Source: DATHYU01 sp033722675 (GTDB taxonomy: Bacteria > Actinomycetota > Acidimicrobiia > Spongiisociales > UBA11373). Taken from it: a stretch of DNA of 13,995 bases. The first letter of the stretch is position 1, and each line of letters begins with the position of its first letter. The stretch is taken from assembly GCA_033722675.1 (NCBI GenBank), contig JAWVYO010000062.1:1-13995 (forward strand), in the 5' to 3' direction. The position numbers and the translations under genes are program-made. Below are positions 5,992-13,268 of the stretch, in pieces. Below the pieces are notes generated by a model. It saw nothing but the letters and a program-made list of their open reading frames with translations. It was not told the DNA's origin and did no database searches.

Positions 5992-7029
5992 TCAGCCGCC
6001 GTCCGTCCGCAGTTCGTTGCCGAGGTCCACGACGTGCTCGAGCACCCGGGCGGCGGCGCCCGAGTCCACCGCCTCCGCCGCCACCTCGACGCCCTCCACG
6101 AACCCGCCGGCGAGCCCGGCAGCGACGATGGCCGCCGAGGCGTTGACGAGGGCGATGTCGCGCTTGGGCCCCGGCTCCCCCTCCAGGATCGACCGGGTGA
6201 TGGCGGCATTCTCTTCGACGGTCCCGCCGAGCAGGTCGTCCATCGACGCGCGGGCGACCCCGAAGTCCTCGGGGGTGAACTCGGCATGGGTCACCTCGCC
6301 GTCGACGAGGCGGTAGATGAACGTCGGCGCCGTCGTCGTGATCTCGTCGAGCCCGTCCTCCCCGAAGTAGACGAAGGCGACCTCACTGCCGAGGCGATCG
6401 AGCACCCCGATCATCTTCGCCGCCATGGCGGCGTCCGACACCCCCAGCGCCTGTCGGGTCGCCCGAGCCGGGTTGGCGAGGGGGCCGACGAAGTTGAAGA
6501 CGGTCGGGACGCCGAGTGCTCGCCGTACCGGCACGGCGAAACGGAAGGCCGGGTGGTAGTGCGGGGCGAAGAAGAATCCGAATCCGGCCTCCCGCACCAG
6601 CCGGACGGTGGCGTCCGCCGGGAGGTCGATGACCACGCCGAGTTCCTCGAGGAGATCGGCGGACCCGCTGCGCGACGACGCCGCACGGTTGCCGTGCTTG
6701 GCGACCTTCGCCCCCGCGCCCGCCGCGATGAGCGCGGCCGTGGTCGAGATGTTGAAGGTGCCCGACCGATCCCCACCCGTCCCCGCGGTGTCGACGACCT
6801 GCTCGCCGACGTCCACGGTCACGGCCGCGTCGAGGACGCCCCGAACGAGCCCCGTCATCTCCTCCACCGTCTCGCCCTTCATCCGGAGGGCGACGATGAA
6901 CGCACCGATCTGCGCCGGGTCGGCCCGGCCGCCCATGATCTCGCCCATGGCGCTGCGGGCCTCGATCTCGCTGAGCTCGTCGCCGGCCATCACCCGATTG
7001 AGGACGTCCGACCACGGAAAGGTGGGCAT
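5992..7029 (-). CDS. trpD: Anthranilate phosphoribosyltransferase
   Basis: TrpD joins anthranilate to PRPP to give phosphoribosyl-anthranilate in tryptophan biosynthesis. The 345 residues match the family length. The PRPP-binding DTAGTGGDRSGTFNISTT (80-97), KHGNRAASSRSGSADLLEEL (111-130) and the metal-binding Asp-Glu in GLDEITT are all present. No other trp gene is in the window, so it stands apart from any trp operon. The ATG at 7029 lies 11 bases after the gcdH stop. It has no Shine-Dalgarno site, but a TAGCCT box (7043-7038) that includes the gcdH stop codon lies eight bases before it, so it may be transcribed nearly leaderless. The fur gene follows after three bases. Confidence 0.95.
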   Translation of the reverse strand: MPTFPWSDVLNRVMAGDELSEIEARSAMGEIMGGRADPAQIGAFIVALRMKGETVEEMTGLVRGVLDAAVTVDVGEQVVDTAGTGGDRSGTFNISTTAALIAAGAGAKVAKHGNRAASSRSGSADLLEELGVVIDLPADATVRLVREAGFGFFFAPHYHPAFRFAVPVRRALGVPTVFNFVGPLANPARATRQALGVSDAAMAAKMIGVLDRLGSEVAFVYFGEDGLDEITTTAPTFIYRLVDGEVTHAEFTPEDFGVARASMDDLLGGTVEENAAITRSILEGEPGPKRDIALVNASAAIVAAGLAGGFVEGVEVAAEAVDSGAAARVLEHVVDLGNELRTDGG

Positions 7030-7043
7030 GGCCCGGGAGGCTA
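7030..7043 (-). promoter_or_regulatory. Possible -10 box for trpD overlapping the gcdH stop codon
   Basis: On the minus strand TAGCCT (7043-7038) fits TANNNT and lies eight bases before the trpD ATG. Its first three bases are the gcdH stop codon TAG. With no ribosome binding site visible, a leaderless or one- to two-base leader transcript is plausible. One TANNNT match alone is weak evidence. Confidence 0.35.
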
Positions 7044-8237
7044 GTGGTCGGCGCCGAAGGCCGGCAGGCCGGTGATCGCCTGGCCGAGGACCAGCGTGTG
7101 GATCTCGTTCGTCCCCTCGTAGGTGTAGACCGACTCCAGGTTGTTCATGTGCCGGATGACCGGGTACTCGAGGGTGATCCCGTTGGCGCCGAGCACGGAG
7201 CGGGCGCTGCGCGCCACGTCGAGGGCCATCCGCACGTTGTCGAGCTTCCCGAAGGAGATGTGGGCGGGGTCGATCGTCCCGGCGTCCTTCTTGCGCCCCA
7301 GGTGCATGGCGAGCAGGTAGCCCCGGTTGACGGCCACCATCATCTCCACGAGCTTGCGCTGGGTGAGCTGGAAGGAGGCGATGGGCTTGCCGAACTGCTC
7401 CCGCTCCCCCGCATATCGCAGGGCGGCCTCGTAGCAGGCCCTCGCCGCACCAACGGCACCGAAGGCGATACCGAAGCGGGCCTCGTTCAGGCACGACAAC
7501 GGACCCTTGAGGCCGCGCACGTCGGGGAGGACCGCGTCGGCGGGCAGCCGCACGCCGTCGAGGACCAGCTCCGACGTCACCGAGGCACGCAGGGAGAGCT
7601 TGTGGTGGATCACCGGAGCCGAGAAACCAGGGGTGTCCGTCGGGACGACGAATCCCCGGATGCCGTCGTCGGTCTGGGCCCACACGATCGCCACGTCGGC
7701 CACCGAACCGTTCGTGATCCACATCTTCGATCCGTCGAGCACCCAGTCGTCGCCGTCGCGCCGCGCCACGGTCCGCATCGAACCCGGGTCGCTCCCCGAG
7801 TCCGGCTCGGTCAGCCCGAAACACCCGATGAGGTCGCCGGCGGCCATGCCCGGGAGCCAGCGCTGCTTCTGCTCCTCGCTGCCGAAGGCCCGGATGGGGA
7901 ACATGGCGAGCGACCCCTGCACGGAGGCGAGGCTGCGGATGCCGCTGTCGCCGGCCTCGAGCTCCATCCCGGCCAGCCCGTACGCGACCGCCGACGTCCC
8001 CGCGCAGCCGTAGCCCTCGAGGTGCATGCCGAGGAGCCCGATGGCGCCCATCTCCTTGGCGAGCTCCCTGGTGGGGAGCTCACCGGCCTCGAACCACGCG
8101 CCGACCTCGGGCAGGATCCGGTCGGCGACGAACTGGCGCACCGTGTCGCGGAGGAGCCGCTCCTCGGCGTCGAGGAGGTCGTCCACCTCGAGGAAGTCCA
8201 GGGGGTCGGTGCCCTTGGGACGGACGGGATCGGCCAT
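7041..8237 (-). CDS. gcdH: Glutaryl-CoA dehydrogenase (acyl-CoA dehydrogenase family)
   Basis: This FAD enzyme oxidatively decarboxylates glutaryl-CoA to crotonyl-CoA in lysine, hydroxylysine and tryptophan catabolism. The product has 398 residues. Family hallmarks are EGYGCAGTSAVAYGL (74-88), the FAD/substrate segment CFGLTEPDSGSDPGSM (139-154), MWITNG (172-177) and NLESVYTYEGTNEIHTLVLG (366-385), with the catalytic base Glu374 in YEGT. The overall pattern is closer to glutaryl-CoA dehydrogenases than to general acyl-CoA dehydrogenases. The ATG at 8237 was chosen because GGAGGAA lies eight bases upstream; an in-frame ATG ten codons earlier has no such site. It is followed by trpD after 11 bases. 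Confidence 0.92.
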   Translation of the reverse strand: MADPVRPKGTDPLDFLEVDDLLDAEERLLRDTVRQFVADRILPEVGAWFEAGELPTRELAKEMGAIGLLGMHLEGYGCAGTSAVAYGLAGMELEAGDSGIRSLASVQGSLAMFPIRAFGSEEQKQRWLPGMAAGDLIGCFGLTEPDSGSDPGSMRTVARRDGDDWVLDGSKMWITNGSVADVAIVWAQTDDGIRGFVVPTDTPGFSAPVIHHKLSLRASVTSELVLDGVRLPADAVLPDVRGLKGPLSCLNEARFGIAFGAVGAARACYEAALRYAGEREQFGKPIASFQLTQRKLVEMMVAVNRGYLLAMHLGRKKDAGTIDPAHISFGKLDNVRMALDVARSARSVLGANGITLEYPVIRHMNNLESVYTYEGTNEIHTLVLGQAITGLPAFGADH

Positions 8238-8297
8238 GGCGGTGTTCCTCCGGTTCGGTCCGCCCATTCTCGCGCGGCCCGGCGCCCACCCGACCTC

Positions 8298-8555
8298 TCA
8301 GGCCGACCGTCGGAGGGCCCGCCGGCGTTCTCGCTCGGTCATCCCGCCCCAGACGCCGTAGGGGATCCGCAGGTCGAGGGCCCAGTCGCGGCAGTCGTCG
8401 AGCACCGGGCAGCCCCGGCAGATCGTGACGGCGCTGCGCACCTGGTCGTCCTCGCCGCCGAAGAACAGGTCCGGGTCGGCCGATCGGCAGGCGGCATGGG
8501 CCGCCCACGGCCGATCGTCGGCCTCTGCGAGCATTCTGGTGAACGGCGTCGCCAT
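8298..8555 (-). CDS. WhiB-family iron-sulfur transcriptional regulator
   Basis: This is a small actinobacterial regulator of 85 residues. The four cysteines that bind the [4Fe-4S] cluster are at 23, 46, 49 and 55 (AACRSADPDLFF, ICRGCPVLDDC), followed by the GVWGG turn (67-71) and a basic C-terminal DNA-binding tail RERRRALRR. WhiB-like proteins partner with sigma factors and respond to redox or nitric oxide; the specific subgroup (WhiB1, 2, 4 etc.) is not clear. I place the start at ATG 8555 behind GGAGG (8564-8560). An in-frame ATG at 8576 would add seven residues and lies inside a palindrome. The gene is divergent from the cyclotransferase-like gene. Confidence 0.93.
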   Translation of the reverse strand: MATPFTRMLAEADDRPWAAHAACRSADPDLFFGGEDDQVRSAVTICRGCPVLDDCRDWALDLRIPYGVWGGMTERERRRALRRSA

Positions 8556-8564
8556 CGCGCCTCC

Positions 8565-8576
8565 ATGGATATCCAT
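8565..8576. repeat. 12-bp perfect palindrome upstream of whiB
   Basis: ATGGATATCCAT reads the same on both strands. It lies 9 bases upstream of the chosen whiB start, within the region divergent to the cyclotransferase gene. It could be an operator for WhiB-type or other regulation, or simply contain an alternative upstream ATG. No functional evidence is visible. Confidence 0.4.
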
Positions 8577-8656
8577 ACGCTGTAAGGACGATGTGAAGCC
8601 CCCGTTCGGTTCCCGCGCGACCCCCCGGCGGCGCCTTCGGGTCCGTTCCGAGCAGA

Positions 8657-8662
8657 TACAAT
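8657..8662 (+). promoter_or_regulatory. -10 box of the cyclotransferase-like gene
   Basis: TACAAT matches the bacterial -10 consensus well and is rare in this GC-rich sequence. Transcription would start near 8669, about 23 bases before the CTG at 8692, leaving room for the AGGAGG site at 8681-8686. No convincing -35 is seen. The position supports a start downstream of 8669. Confidence 0.55.
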
Positions 8663-8691
8663 CCAGGCCGCATCGTTTCGAGGAGGAACCC

Positions 8692-9129
8692 CTGCTCTAC
8701 TTCGCCTACGACGCGAACATCGAGCCCCGGCAGCTGAAGCGCGTGGCACCGGGAGCGGCCTTCGAGTTCATCGCCCACCTCCCCGAGTGGAAGATGACCT
8801 TCCCGATCCGCAACGGCGACGGCGGCCTCCCGTCCGTGCACCCCGAGCCCGGGAACACCGTCTGGGGCGCGGTCTTCACCATCGACGGGTCCGACCTCGA
8901 AGCCCTCAACGAGGCCGAGGAGACGGAGGGCAGGATCCCCGCCGAGGTCCAGGCCATGGACCGCGAGGGCAAGCGTCACCCCGTCGTCACCCACGTCATG
9001 GGCGGGAGCCCGAACGGCGAGTACGACCCCGAGCCCGCCTACATCAAGAAGATGGTCGACGGCGGCCGGCACTGGAAGCTGCCCGCCGGCTGGGTGATGA
9101 GCCTCGAAGAGCACCTCGAGGGGTTCTAG
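8692..9129 (+). CDS. Gamma-glutamylcyclotransferase-like protein, probable CTG start
   Basis: The 145-residue product resembles the gamma-glutamylcyclotransferase/AIG2 fold. The N-terminal LYFAYDAN (2-9) corresponds to the usual YFAYGSN substrate loop, VWGAVFTI is at 57-64, and LEALNEAEETEG (69-80) contains the acidic stretch where the catalytic glutamate lies. Relatives form 5-oxoproline from gamma-glutamyl compounds; the YDAN change may alter substrate. The conserved sequence begins immediately at CTG 8692, which has AGGAGG (8681-8686) five bases upstream and a TACAAT -10 at 8657-8662. No in-frame ATG, GTG or TTG lies between that promoter and the conserved region; the nearest upstream GTG would precede the inferred transcript start. 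The next gene follows after seven bases. Confidence 0.8.
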   Translation: MLYFAYDANIEPRQLKRVAPGAAFEFIAHLPEWKMTFPIRNGDGGLPSVHPEPGNTVWGAVFTIDGSDLEALNEAEETEGRIPAEVQAMDREGKRHPVVTHVMGGSPNGEYDPEPAYIKKMVDGGRHWKLPAGWVMSLEEHLEGF

Positions 9130-9136
9130 GACTCCC

Positions 9137-9526
9137 GTGTCCTCCCTGAACTGGGGGGCCGTGGCCGTCGGCGCCGTCGCCGGCCTGGCAGCGGGCATCG
9201 TCCTCGCCATCCCCCTCCTGGCGCTCGGGGTCGCGGGGACCGACGACTTCGGCGGACAGGCCGCCCTCATCCTCCTCGGCTTCGTGGCGCAGTTCCTGGC
9301 GGGCTACGTCGCCGCCCGGATCGCCGGGTTCGCCGACGCCCAGCACGGCAGCCTCTCGGCGCTCGGACTGTTCGCCGTGGTGGCCGGGATCTCCATCGCC
9401 GCCGGCCAGGACCCCTCGATCGGCACCCTCGCCTTCTCGGGCGTCGTCGCCCTCGTGCTGGGAACCGCCGGCGGGGTCCTGGGGCGCGAGGTCGCCGAGG
9501 CCCGGGAACACAGGGCCGGGGACTAG
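9137..9526 (+). CDS. Small integral membrane protein of unknown function
   Basis: The 129 residues are mostly hydrophobic and form about four predicted membrane helices (roughly 6-32, 42-63, 72-88 and 98-117) with short loops and a charged C-terminal tail (REVAEAREHRAGD). I do not recognise a specific function; it resembles small TIGR04086/DUF-type membrane proteins. The GTG start at 9137 follows the cyclotransferase stop by seven bases, with AGGA overlapping that stop codon as a weak ribosome binding site, so the two are likely co-transcribed. Its own stop codon TAG is part of the probable rnpB -10 box. Confidence 0.75.
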   Translation: MSSLNWGAVAVGAVAGLAAGIVLAIPLLALGVAGTDDFGGQAALILLGFVAQFLAGYVAARIAGFADAQHGSLSALGLFAVVAGISIAAGQDPSIGTLAFSGVVALVLGTAGGVLGREVAEAREHRAGD

Positions 9527-9529
9527 CGT
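9524..9529 (+). promoter_or_regulatory. -10 box of rnpB overlapping the preceding stop codon
   Basis: TAGCGT (9524-9529) fits TANNNT and lies about seven bases before the 5' end expected for the RNase P RNA at 9537. Its first three bases are the stop codon of the membrane-protein gene. A -35 element is not evident. Confidence 0.5.
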
Positions 9530-9536
9530 TCTCCCT

Positions 9537-9886
9537 GCGAGTCCGCCGGACGGCCGCGGCGAGAGCCGAGGAAAGTCCGGACTCCACAGGGCACGGTGCT
9601 GGGTAACGCCCAGGCGGGGCGACCCGACGGACAGTGCAACAGAGAGCAGACCGCCGATGGCCTCCGGGCACAGGCAAGGGTGAAAGGGTGGTGTAAGAGA
9701 CCACCAGCGTCGCGGGCGACCGCGGCGGCTCGGCAAACCCCACCGGGAGCAAGGCCAAGCAGGGACGGAACGGCCCGTTCGAACGTCCCGGGTAGGCCGC
9801 ACGAGGCCGGCGGTGACGCCGGCCCCAGACAGATGGCCGTCGCCGGCTCCGGCCGGCACAGAATCCGGCTTACAGGCGGACTCAAA
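9537..9886 (+). ncRNA. rnpB: RNase P RNA, class A
   Basis: This is the catalytic RNA that removes 5' leaders from pre-tRNAs. Helix P1 is visible: GAGTCCGCC (9539-9547) pairs perfectly with GGCGGACTC (9875-9883). The universally conserved GAGGAAAGTCCGGACTCC lies at 9568-9585, followed by ACAGGGCA. Internal conserved pieces include GGCAAACCCCACC near 9733, GGTAGGCCGC near 9791 and the 3' core ACAGAATCCGGCTTACAGG at 9858-9876. The length near 350 bases is normal. The exact ends are estimated from P1. A terminator hairpin follows at 9891. Confidence 0.97.
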
Positions 9887-9890
9887 CTCG

Positions 9891-9916
9891 TCGAGGGGCC
9901 CTTCGGGGCCCCTCGA
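9891..9916 (+). terminator. rnpB terminator hairpin with UUCG loop
   Basis: An 11-bp perfect stem, TCGAGGGGCCC to GGGCCCCTCGA, is closed by a TTCG tetraloop. It begins eight bases after the RNase P P1 helix. There is no T tract after it, as is common for GC-rich actinobacterial terminators. Confidence 0.85.
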
Positions 9917-9962
9917 TCGCGTGCGACTCCGGGGCGCTCCTTGGACTCCGAGGGCCAGTCGT

Positions 9963-9968
9963 TACGGT
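9963..9968 (+). promoter_or_regulatory. Possible -10 box of the small secreted-protein gene
   Basis: TACGGT fits TANNNT and would start transcription near 9975, giving a leader of about 27 bases that contains the GAGG ribosome binding site at 9992-9995. The rnpB terminator isolates this gene from upstream transcription, so a promoter is expected in this interval. Confidence 0.35.
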
Positions 9969-10001
9969 GGACGGTGTCCGCCATACGGATTGAGGTTCCC
10001 C

Positions 10002-10274
10002 ATGAACCGCACGAAGAAGATCGGCATCGCCGCCAGCTCGATCGCCACGGCGCTCACCATGCTCACGCCTGGCGTCGCATCGGCGCAGACCGGCGACGTC
10101 GCCATCCCGGGCGACGAGTTCATTCCGGGCGACGAGTTCATCCCCGGCTCCGAGTTCGTCGAGGACGTCGCACTGCCGGCCGTCCAGGCATCGGTCGACA
10201 AGGGCACGTTCTTCAAGATCGAGACCACCCTGAACGACGTGTTCGTCAAGATCGACGGCATCAAGGGCGAGTAG
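10002..10274 (+). CDS. Small secreted protein with tandem IPGDEF repeat
   Basis: The 90-residue product begins with a classical signal peptide: MNRTKK, a hydrophobic core, and predicted cleavage after ASA at residue 28. The mature chain opens with three tandem hexapeptides IPGDEF, IPGDEF, IPGSEF (35-52), encoded by 18-bp units at 10104-10157. A mixed charged/hydrophobic tail follows, FFKIETTLNDVFVKIDGIKG (70-89). I do not recognise a family. Acidic side chains repeated at regular spacing could bind cations, but that is speculation. The ATG at 10002 has GAGG (9992-9995) six bases upstream. It lies between the rnpB terminator and a decayed lipoprotein-gene copy. Confidence 0.75.
   Translation: MNRTKKIGIAASSIATALTMLTPGVASAQTGDVAIPGDEFIPGDEFIPGSEFVEDVALPAVQASVDKGTFFKIETTLNDVFVKIDGIKGE
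10104..10157 (+). repeat. Three tandem 18-bp units encoding IPG(D/S)EF
   Basis: Units at 10104-10121, 10122-10139 and 10140-10157 each encode Ile-Pro-Gly-Asp/Ser-Glu-Phe. The first two differ only at the third bases of the isoleucine and proline... codon region, and the third is more diverged, consistent with local tandem duplication inside the coding frame. Confidence 0.8.
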
Positions 10275-10285
10275 CGGCCCGAACG

Positions 10286-10486
10286 ACCGCCTGCGGTGAC
10301 GCCGCCGCCACGTCGACGACGACCACCATGCAACCGCCCGGAACCTGGCGACGTTCTCGACCGCCGACGGGGACCTCTGCGACGCCACCGTGTCGTACAT
10401 CGACGATCTCGGGTACGACGCCTTCGTCGCCGACCACGGCGACCGGTTCTGCCCCTGGGGCGCGAAGGTCGTCGCCGTCGGTCGAC
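10286..10486 (+). pseudogene. Decayed partial copy of the lipoprotein gene at 13379-13816
   Basis: This stretch aligns with the intact gene from its lipobox region to its stop. The last 107 bases (10375-10481) match 13706-13812 with only four differences, covering the conserved region that encodes TVSYIDDLGYDAFVA and DRFCPWGAKVVAVG. The copy lacks the start codon and signal sequence. It has a shortened Thr-codon tract and a one-base loss near 10341 that shifts the frame. It also lacks about 170 bases of the middle (13534-13705 in the intact gene), and the stop codon is altered. It is therefore a relic of a recent duplication and unlikely to make a functional protein. Confidence 0.85.
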
Positions 10487-10535
10487 CCGACCTGGGACGC
10501 CGGGGGTCGCGGGCCCCTCGGGCGCGCCGGGATCG

Positions 10536-10541
10536 TAGGAT
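10536..10541 (+). promoter_or_regulatory. Possible -10 box of the large metzincin-like gene
   Basis: TAGGAT fits TANNNT and would start transcription near 10548, giving a leader of only about 12 bases that just includes the GGGGAGGG ribosome binding site (10547-10554). That is a tight fit, so the call is tentative. Confidence 0.3.
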
Positions 10542-10559
10542 CGGCCGGGGAGGGCCCCG

Positions 10560-13268
10560 ATGGTGGGACGTTGGACGACTTGGCTCGGCAGCACGGCGCT
10601 CGTGATCGTGCTCGTCGGTGTCGCCCTCGGGTCCTCGGCGACGGCTCAAGAGGACGGCAGCCCTGCCATCGACTGCCTCACGTCGCAGGTCGTCGATCTC
10701 CTGATGCTGCCCCCCGACCAGCTTCCGGAACCCAATCCGGGCTGCCCGAACCTGACCGTCCCCGTCGTCGCCCCCGCGTACAACCCCTTCCGCGGCCCCG
10801 TCGACGTCTCCGACGCCACCGGACGGACCCAGATCGGCGCGGTGCTCGCCGTACTCGTCAACGAGGGGGCGGCTCCGATGCCGGCTCCCACCACACCGCC
10901 ACCGGTGAGCGCGGGGTGCCACGAGCCCCTGCTCGACCTGCCGTGCAGCGGATCGCTCCTCGTCGGGCCGGACGGCTTCGTCGAGACCTCCGGCGACGTC
11001 GTCGCTCCGCTGGGGGTGGGGCCAGACGGCTCCGGACCCGTGGCCGACCTGCTCACCGAAGCCGCCCTGGACGCACTCGTCGGGGCCGCGGCCTGCGACG
11101 AGTCCCGGGTGGGCTGCGACCCGGAGGACCTCGGGGACACCGGGGGGACGAGCACGGCTGCACCCGAGGGCGAGCTGGTCCTCGTCATCGGTCACGGCAA
11201 CCCGGTGCCGAGGCCGCGGACCTGCGAGGGCATCCTCGTCGACGAAGGCGTCCTCTTCCGAGACCCCGCCTCCCCCGTGTGGGATGCTTCGACGGGCGCC
11301 AGCCCGGACCTCTTCGACGACTTCTTCCTCGGCGGCAACACGGCGATCGTGTCCAACTGCAGTGGTGGCCCGTATGGCCCCGTCGTCCAGCGGGTGTTGG
11401 GGCCGGACGGCTTCGTCGAGGCGCCGATCCGGGCGACCCGCCTCGTCGGACCCCATGGGACGATCCACGTGATCCCGCTCTCGGAGCTCCCGGCAGGCGT
11501 CGACGCCTTCCGTCTCTTCGACTTCACCACCGTCGAGCCGTTCTTCACACCCGAGACGGTCGTCGCATCCGCGTGGCCGCCCGACCTGTCGATCCTCACA
11601 CCGATCGACGACGTCCCGATCCTCTCCGGGACGTCGGAGCCGGTGTTTCCCCCCGCCAGCGGGCTCCTCGTGATCGAGAAGGTGGCCGACAGCGATGAGC
11701 CCTTCACGTTCACCGGACTGCCGGGCGGCGACGTCGTCGTCGCCGGCGGCTCGTCCGAACGCGTCGAGCTCCCGCCTGGCGACTACACCCTGACCGAGCG
11801 GATTCCCCCAGGATGGGAGGAGCCCTCGGTGACGTGCGCCGTCGGCTCCGAGCCCGACGTCGAGACCACGGGAGCGTCGGTGCTCGTGCCGGTGGAGGCC
11901 GGCCGAACGAGCACGTGCGAGTTCCGGAACTCCCCGACGCCAGCCCCGACAGTGACCGAGACCGAGGCGGTGCCCACGACCGTGCCGACCGCGGCGGACC
12001 CTGCCGACGAGGCACTCGCCCCCGACGATGGTGGCGCCATTCCGGCGTGGCTGCTCGGCCTCGTCGGCGGGGTGGCCCTCGGCGCCGGCGGCCTCGCCTA
12101 CGCACGGACGAAGCGGCGCGAACCCGACGACGAGTTCCGGGCGACCCGGTACGCCGTCACCCGTCGGGAGCTCGGCGAGACCGAGGCGGAGGCGAACGCC
12201 GAACCGGTCCCGACCGCGCCGGTGCCCATCACGGAACGTCTCGGCGAGCCGCTCCGCACCCTTCGCAACCGGCTGTCGACGCTCCTCTCCGACGACTCCG
12301 AGGCGAACCAGGAGGCGATCGTCGCGGCGATCCGAGCCGTGTTCGCGTCCCATTCCCGGGCCGACGCCGTGTGGCTGTTCAACGTCGCCACGAGGGCGCT
12401 CGGAGGGAAGGACGTCTTCGACGATGTGCTCGACGGAGCCGAACAGGACGCCTTCGACGGTTTCTGGGACTGCTACACGTGGCTCCGACTCGAGGAGACG
12501 GACACCGACCTCGATGGGATGTTCACGGGCGACTTCGACGCGGTGTTCGACGAGGAACGGTGTTCATTCGTCGTCACCGTGAAGGTCCGGTTCGAGTTCG
12601 ACGAGGACGTTTCGGCCGAGTCACGCAGGGCGTTCAGGGATCGCTTCATGAAGGCGGCCGGCCACTGGGACGAGGCCGCCGCCCTCGTGTGTCGGAAGGA
12701 CCCTTCCGCGCCCTGCTGTCCACGCATCCCCATTCGGGTTCGGATCGTCGAGGTCGCTTCGGGCGAACACCACACGATCGACGTCGAGGCGGAGCGGCGC
12801 CGACCCAACGTCATGGAGGACATGAACGTCGATCAGGACCTCGACGAGAAGACGCTCACCCACGAGTTCGGCCACGTGCTCGGGTGCTACGACGAGTACC
12901 ACGCGGACGGGGTGTCGGGCTTCTTCGAGAACTATCTGCCTGGCTTCGTGTGGCACCTCTACGGACACGAGGAGGACACGTCCTCGGTGATGAACCACGG
13001 CTGCGAGTTCCGTGGCCGACACTTCGAGCGATTCGCAGCATGGGTGAACGACGCCCGGGAGTGCCCAGCCGGTTGTACCTACGAGATCGAGCTGCTCAAG
13101 CGGGACTTCATGACGAGCACCTGGTCCCCCACGGAGGTCGACCGGCTCGTCGCCAACCAGCAGGGTCCCGATCCCGCGGGCGTGACCGCACTCGCCGCAT
13201 GGCTCGCGAAGCCGACCGGAATGATCCGCCGGAAGCTCGCCGAGCTTCGCGCCGACGGCAGGCTCTGA
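10560..13268 (+). CDS. Exported multidomain protein: SpaA-like domain, one TM helix and a metzincin-type zinc-protease domain
   Basis: The product is 902 residues. Residues 1-29 form a signal peptide (cleavage near ATAQ). Residues 30-366 are an unrecognised exported region in which GPDGFVE occurs twice (136-142 and 281-287). Residues 367-457 resemble a SpaA/prealbumin-like surface domain (LLVIEKV, ELPPGDYTLTERIPPGW, TCEFRNS). A Thr/Pro/acidic linker leads to a TM helix (about 495-515) followed by ARTKRRE. The C-terminal part carries HEFGHVLGCYD (768-778), the metzincin zinc motif with Asp as third ligand, catalytic Glu769, and a Met-turn candidate VMNHG at Met811. By the positive-inside rule the protease part would face the cytoplasm. 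The ATG has GGGGAGGG five bases upstream. Substrate and role are unknown. Confidence 0.8.
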   Translation: MVGRWTTWLGSTALVIVLVGVALGSSATAQEDGSPAIDCLTSQVVDLLMLPPDQLPEPNPGCPNLTVPVVAPAYNPFRGPVDVSDATGRTQIGAVLAVLVNEGAAPMPAPTTPPPVSAGCHEPLLDLPCSGSLLVGPDGFVETSGDVVAPLGVGPDGSGPVADLLTEAALDALVGAAACDESRVGCDPEDLGDTGGTSTAAPEGELVLVIGHGNPVPRPRTCEGILVDEGVLFRDPASPVWDASTGASPDLFDDFFLGGNTAIVSNCSGGPYGPVVQRVLGPDGFVEAPIRATRLVGPHGTIHVIPLSELPAGVDAFRLFDFTTVEPFFTPETVVASAWPPDLSILTPIDDVPILSGTSEPVFPPASGLLVIEKVADSDEPFTFTGLPGGDVVVAGGSSERVELPPGDYTLTERIPPGWEEPSVTCAVGSEPDVETTGASVLVPVEAGRTSTCEFRNSPTPAPTVTETEAVPTTVPTAADPADEALAPDDGGAIPAWLLGLVGGVALGAGGLAYARTKRREPDDEFRATRYAVTRRELGETEAEANAEPVPTAPVPITERLGEPLRTLRNRLSTLLSDDSEANQEAIVAAIRAVFASHSRADAVWLFNVATRALGGKDVFDDVLDGAEQDAFDGFWDCYTWLRLEETDTDLDGMFTGDFDAVFDEERCSFVVTVKVRFEFDEDVSAESRRAFRDRFMKAAGHWDEAAALVCRKDPSAPCCPRIPIRVRIVEVASGEHHTIDVEAERRRPNVMEDMNVDQDLDEKTLTHEFGHVLGCYDEYHADGVSGFFENYLPGFVWHLYGHEEDTSSVMNHGCEFRGRHFERFAAWVNDARECPAGCTYEIELLKRDFMTSTWSPTEVDRLVANQQGPDPAGVTALAAWLAKPTGMIRRKLAELRADGRL

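Noticed and set aside
5989..5994. trpD and fur are in the same frame, separated only by TGA-GGG, hinting at a readthrough or Sec codon
   Set aside because: The TrpD end is at its normal length, and the next codons start a complete Fur-type protein with its own GTG. No cysteine position corresponds to the TGA, so it is an ordinary stop.
8425..8691. Upstream in-frame extension of the cyclotransferase-like gene
   Set aside because: It overlaps whiB antisense, lacks conserved sequence, and lies upstream of the TACAAT promoter and AGGAGG site.
9596..10274. An open + frame running through rnpB into the following region
   Set aside because: The sequence is clearly RNase P RNA with a terminator hairpin, so an ORF crossing it is accidental.
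9882..12353. A long open frame on the minus strand of more than 800 codons
   Set aside because: It runs antisense through the rnpB terminator, the small secreted gene and the large metzincin-like gene, with Arg/Gly-rich low-complexity translation typical of a GC-rich shadow frame.
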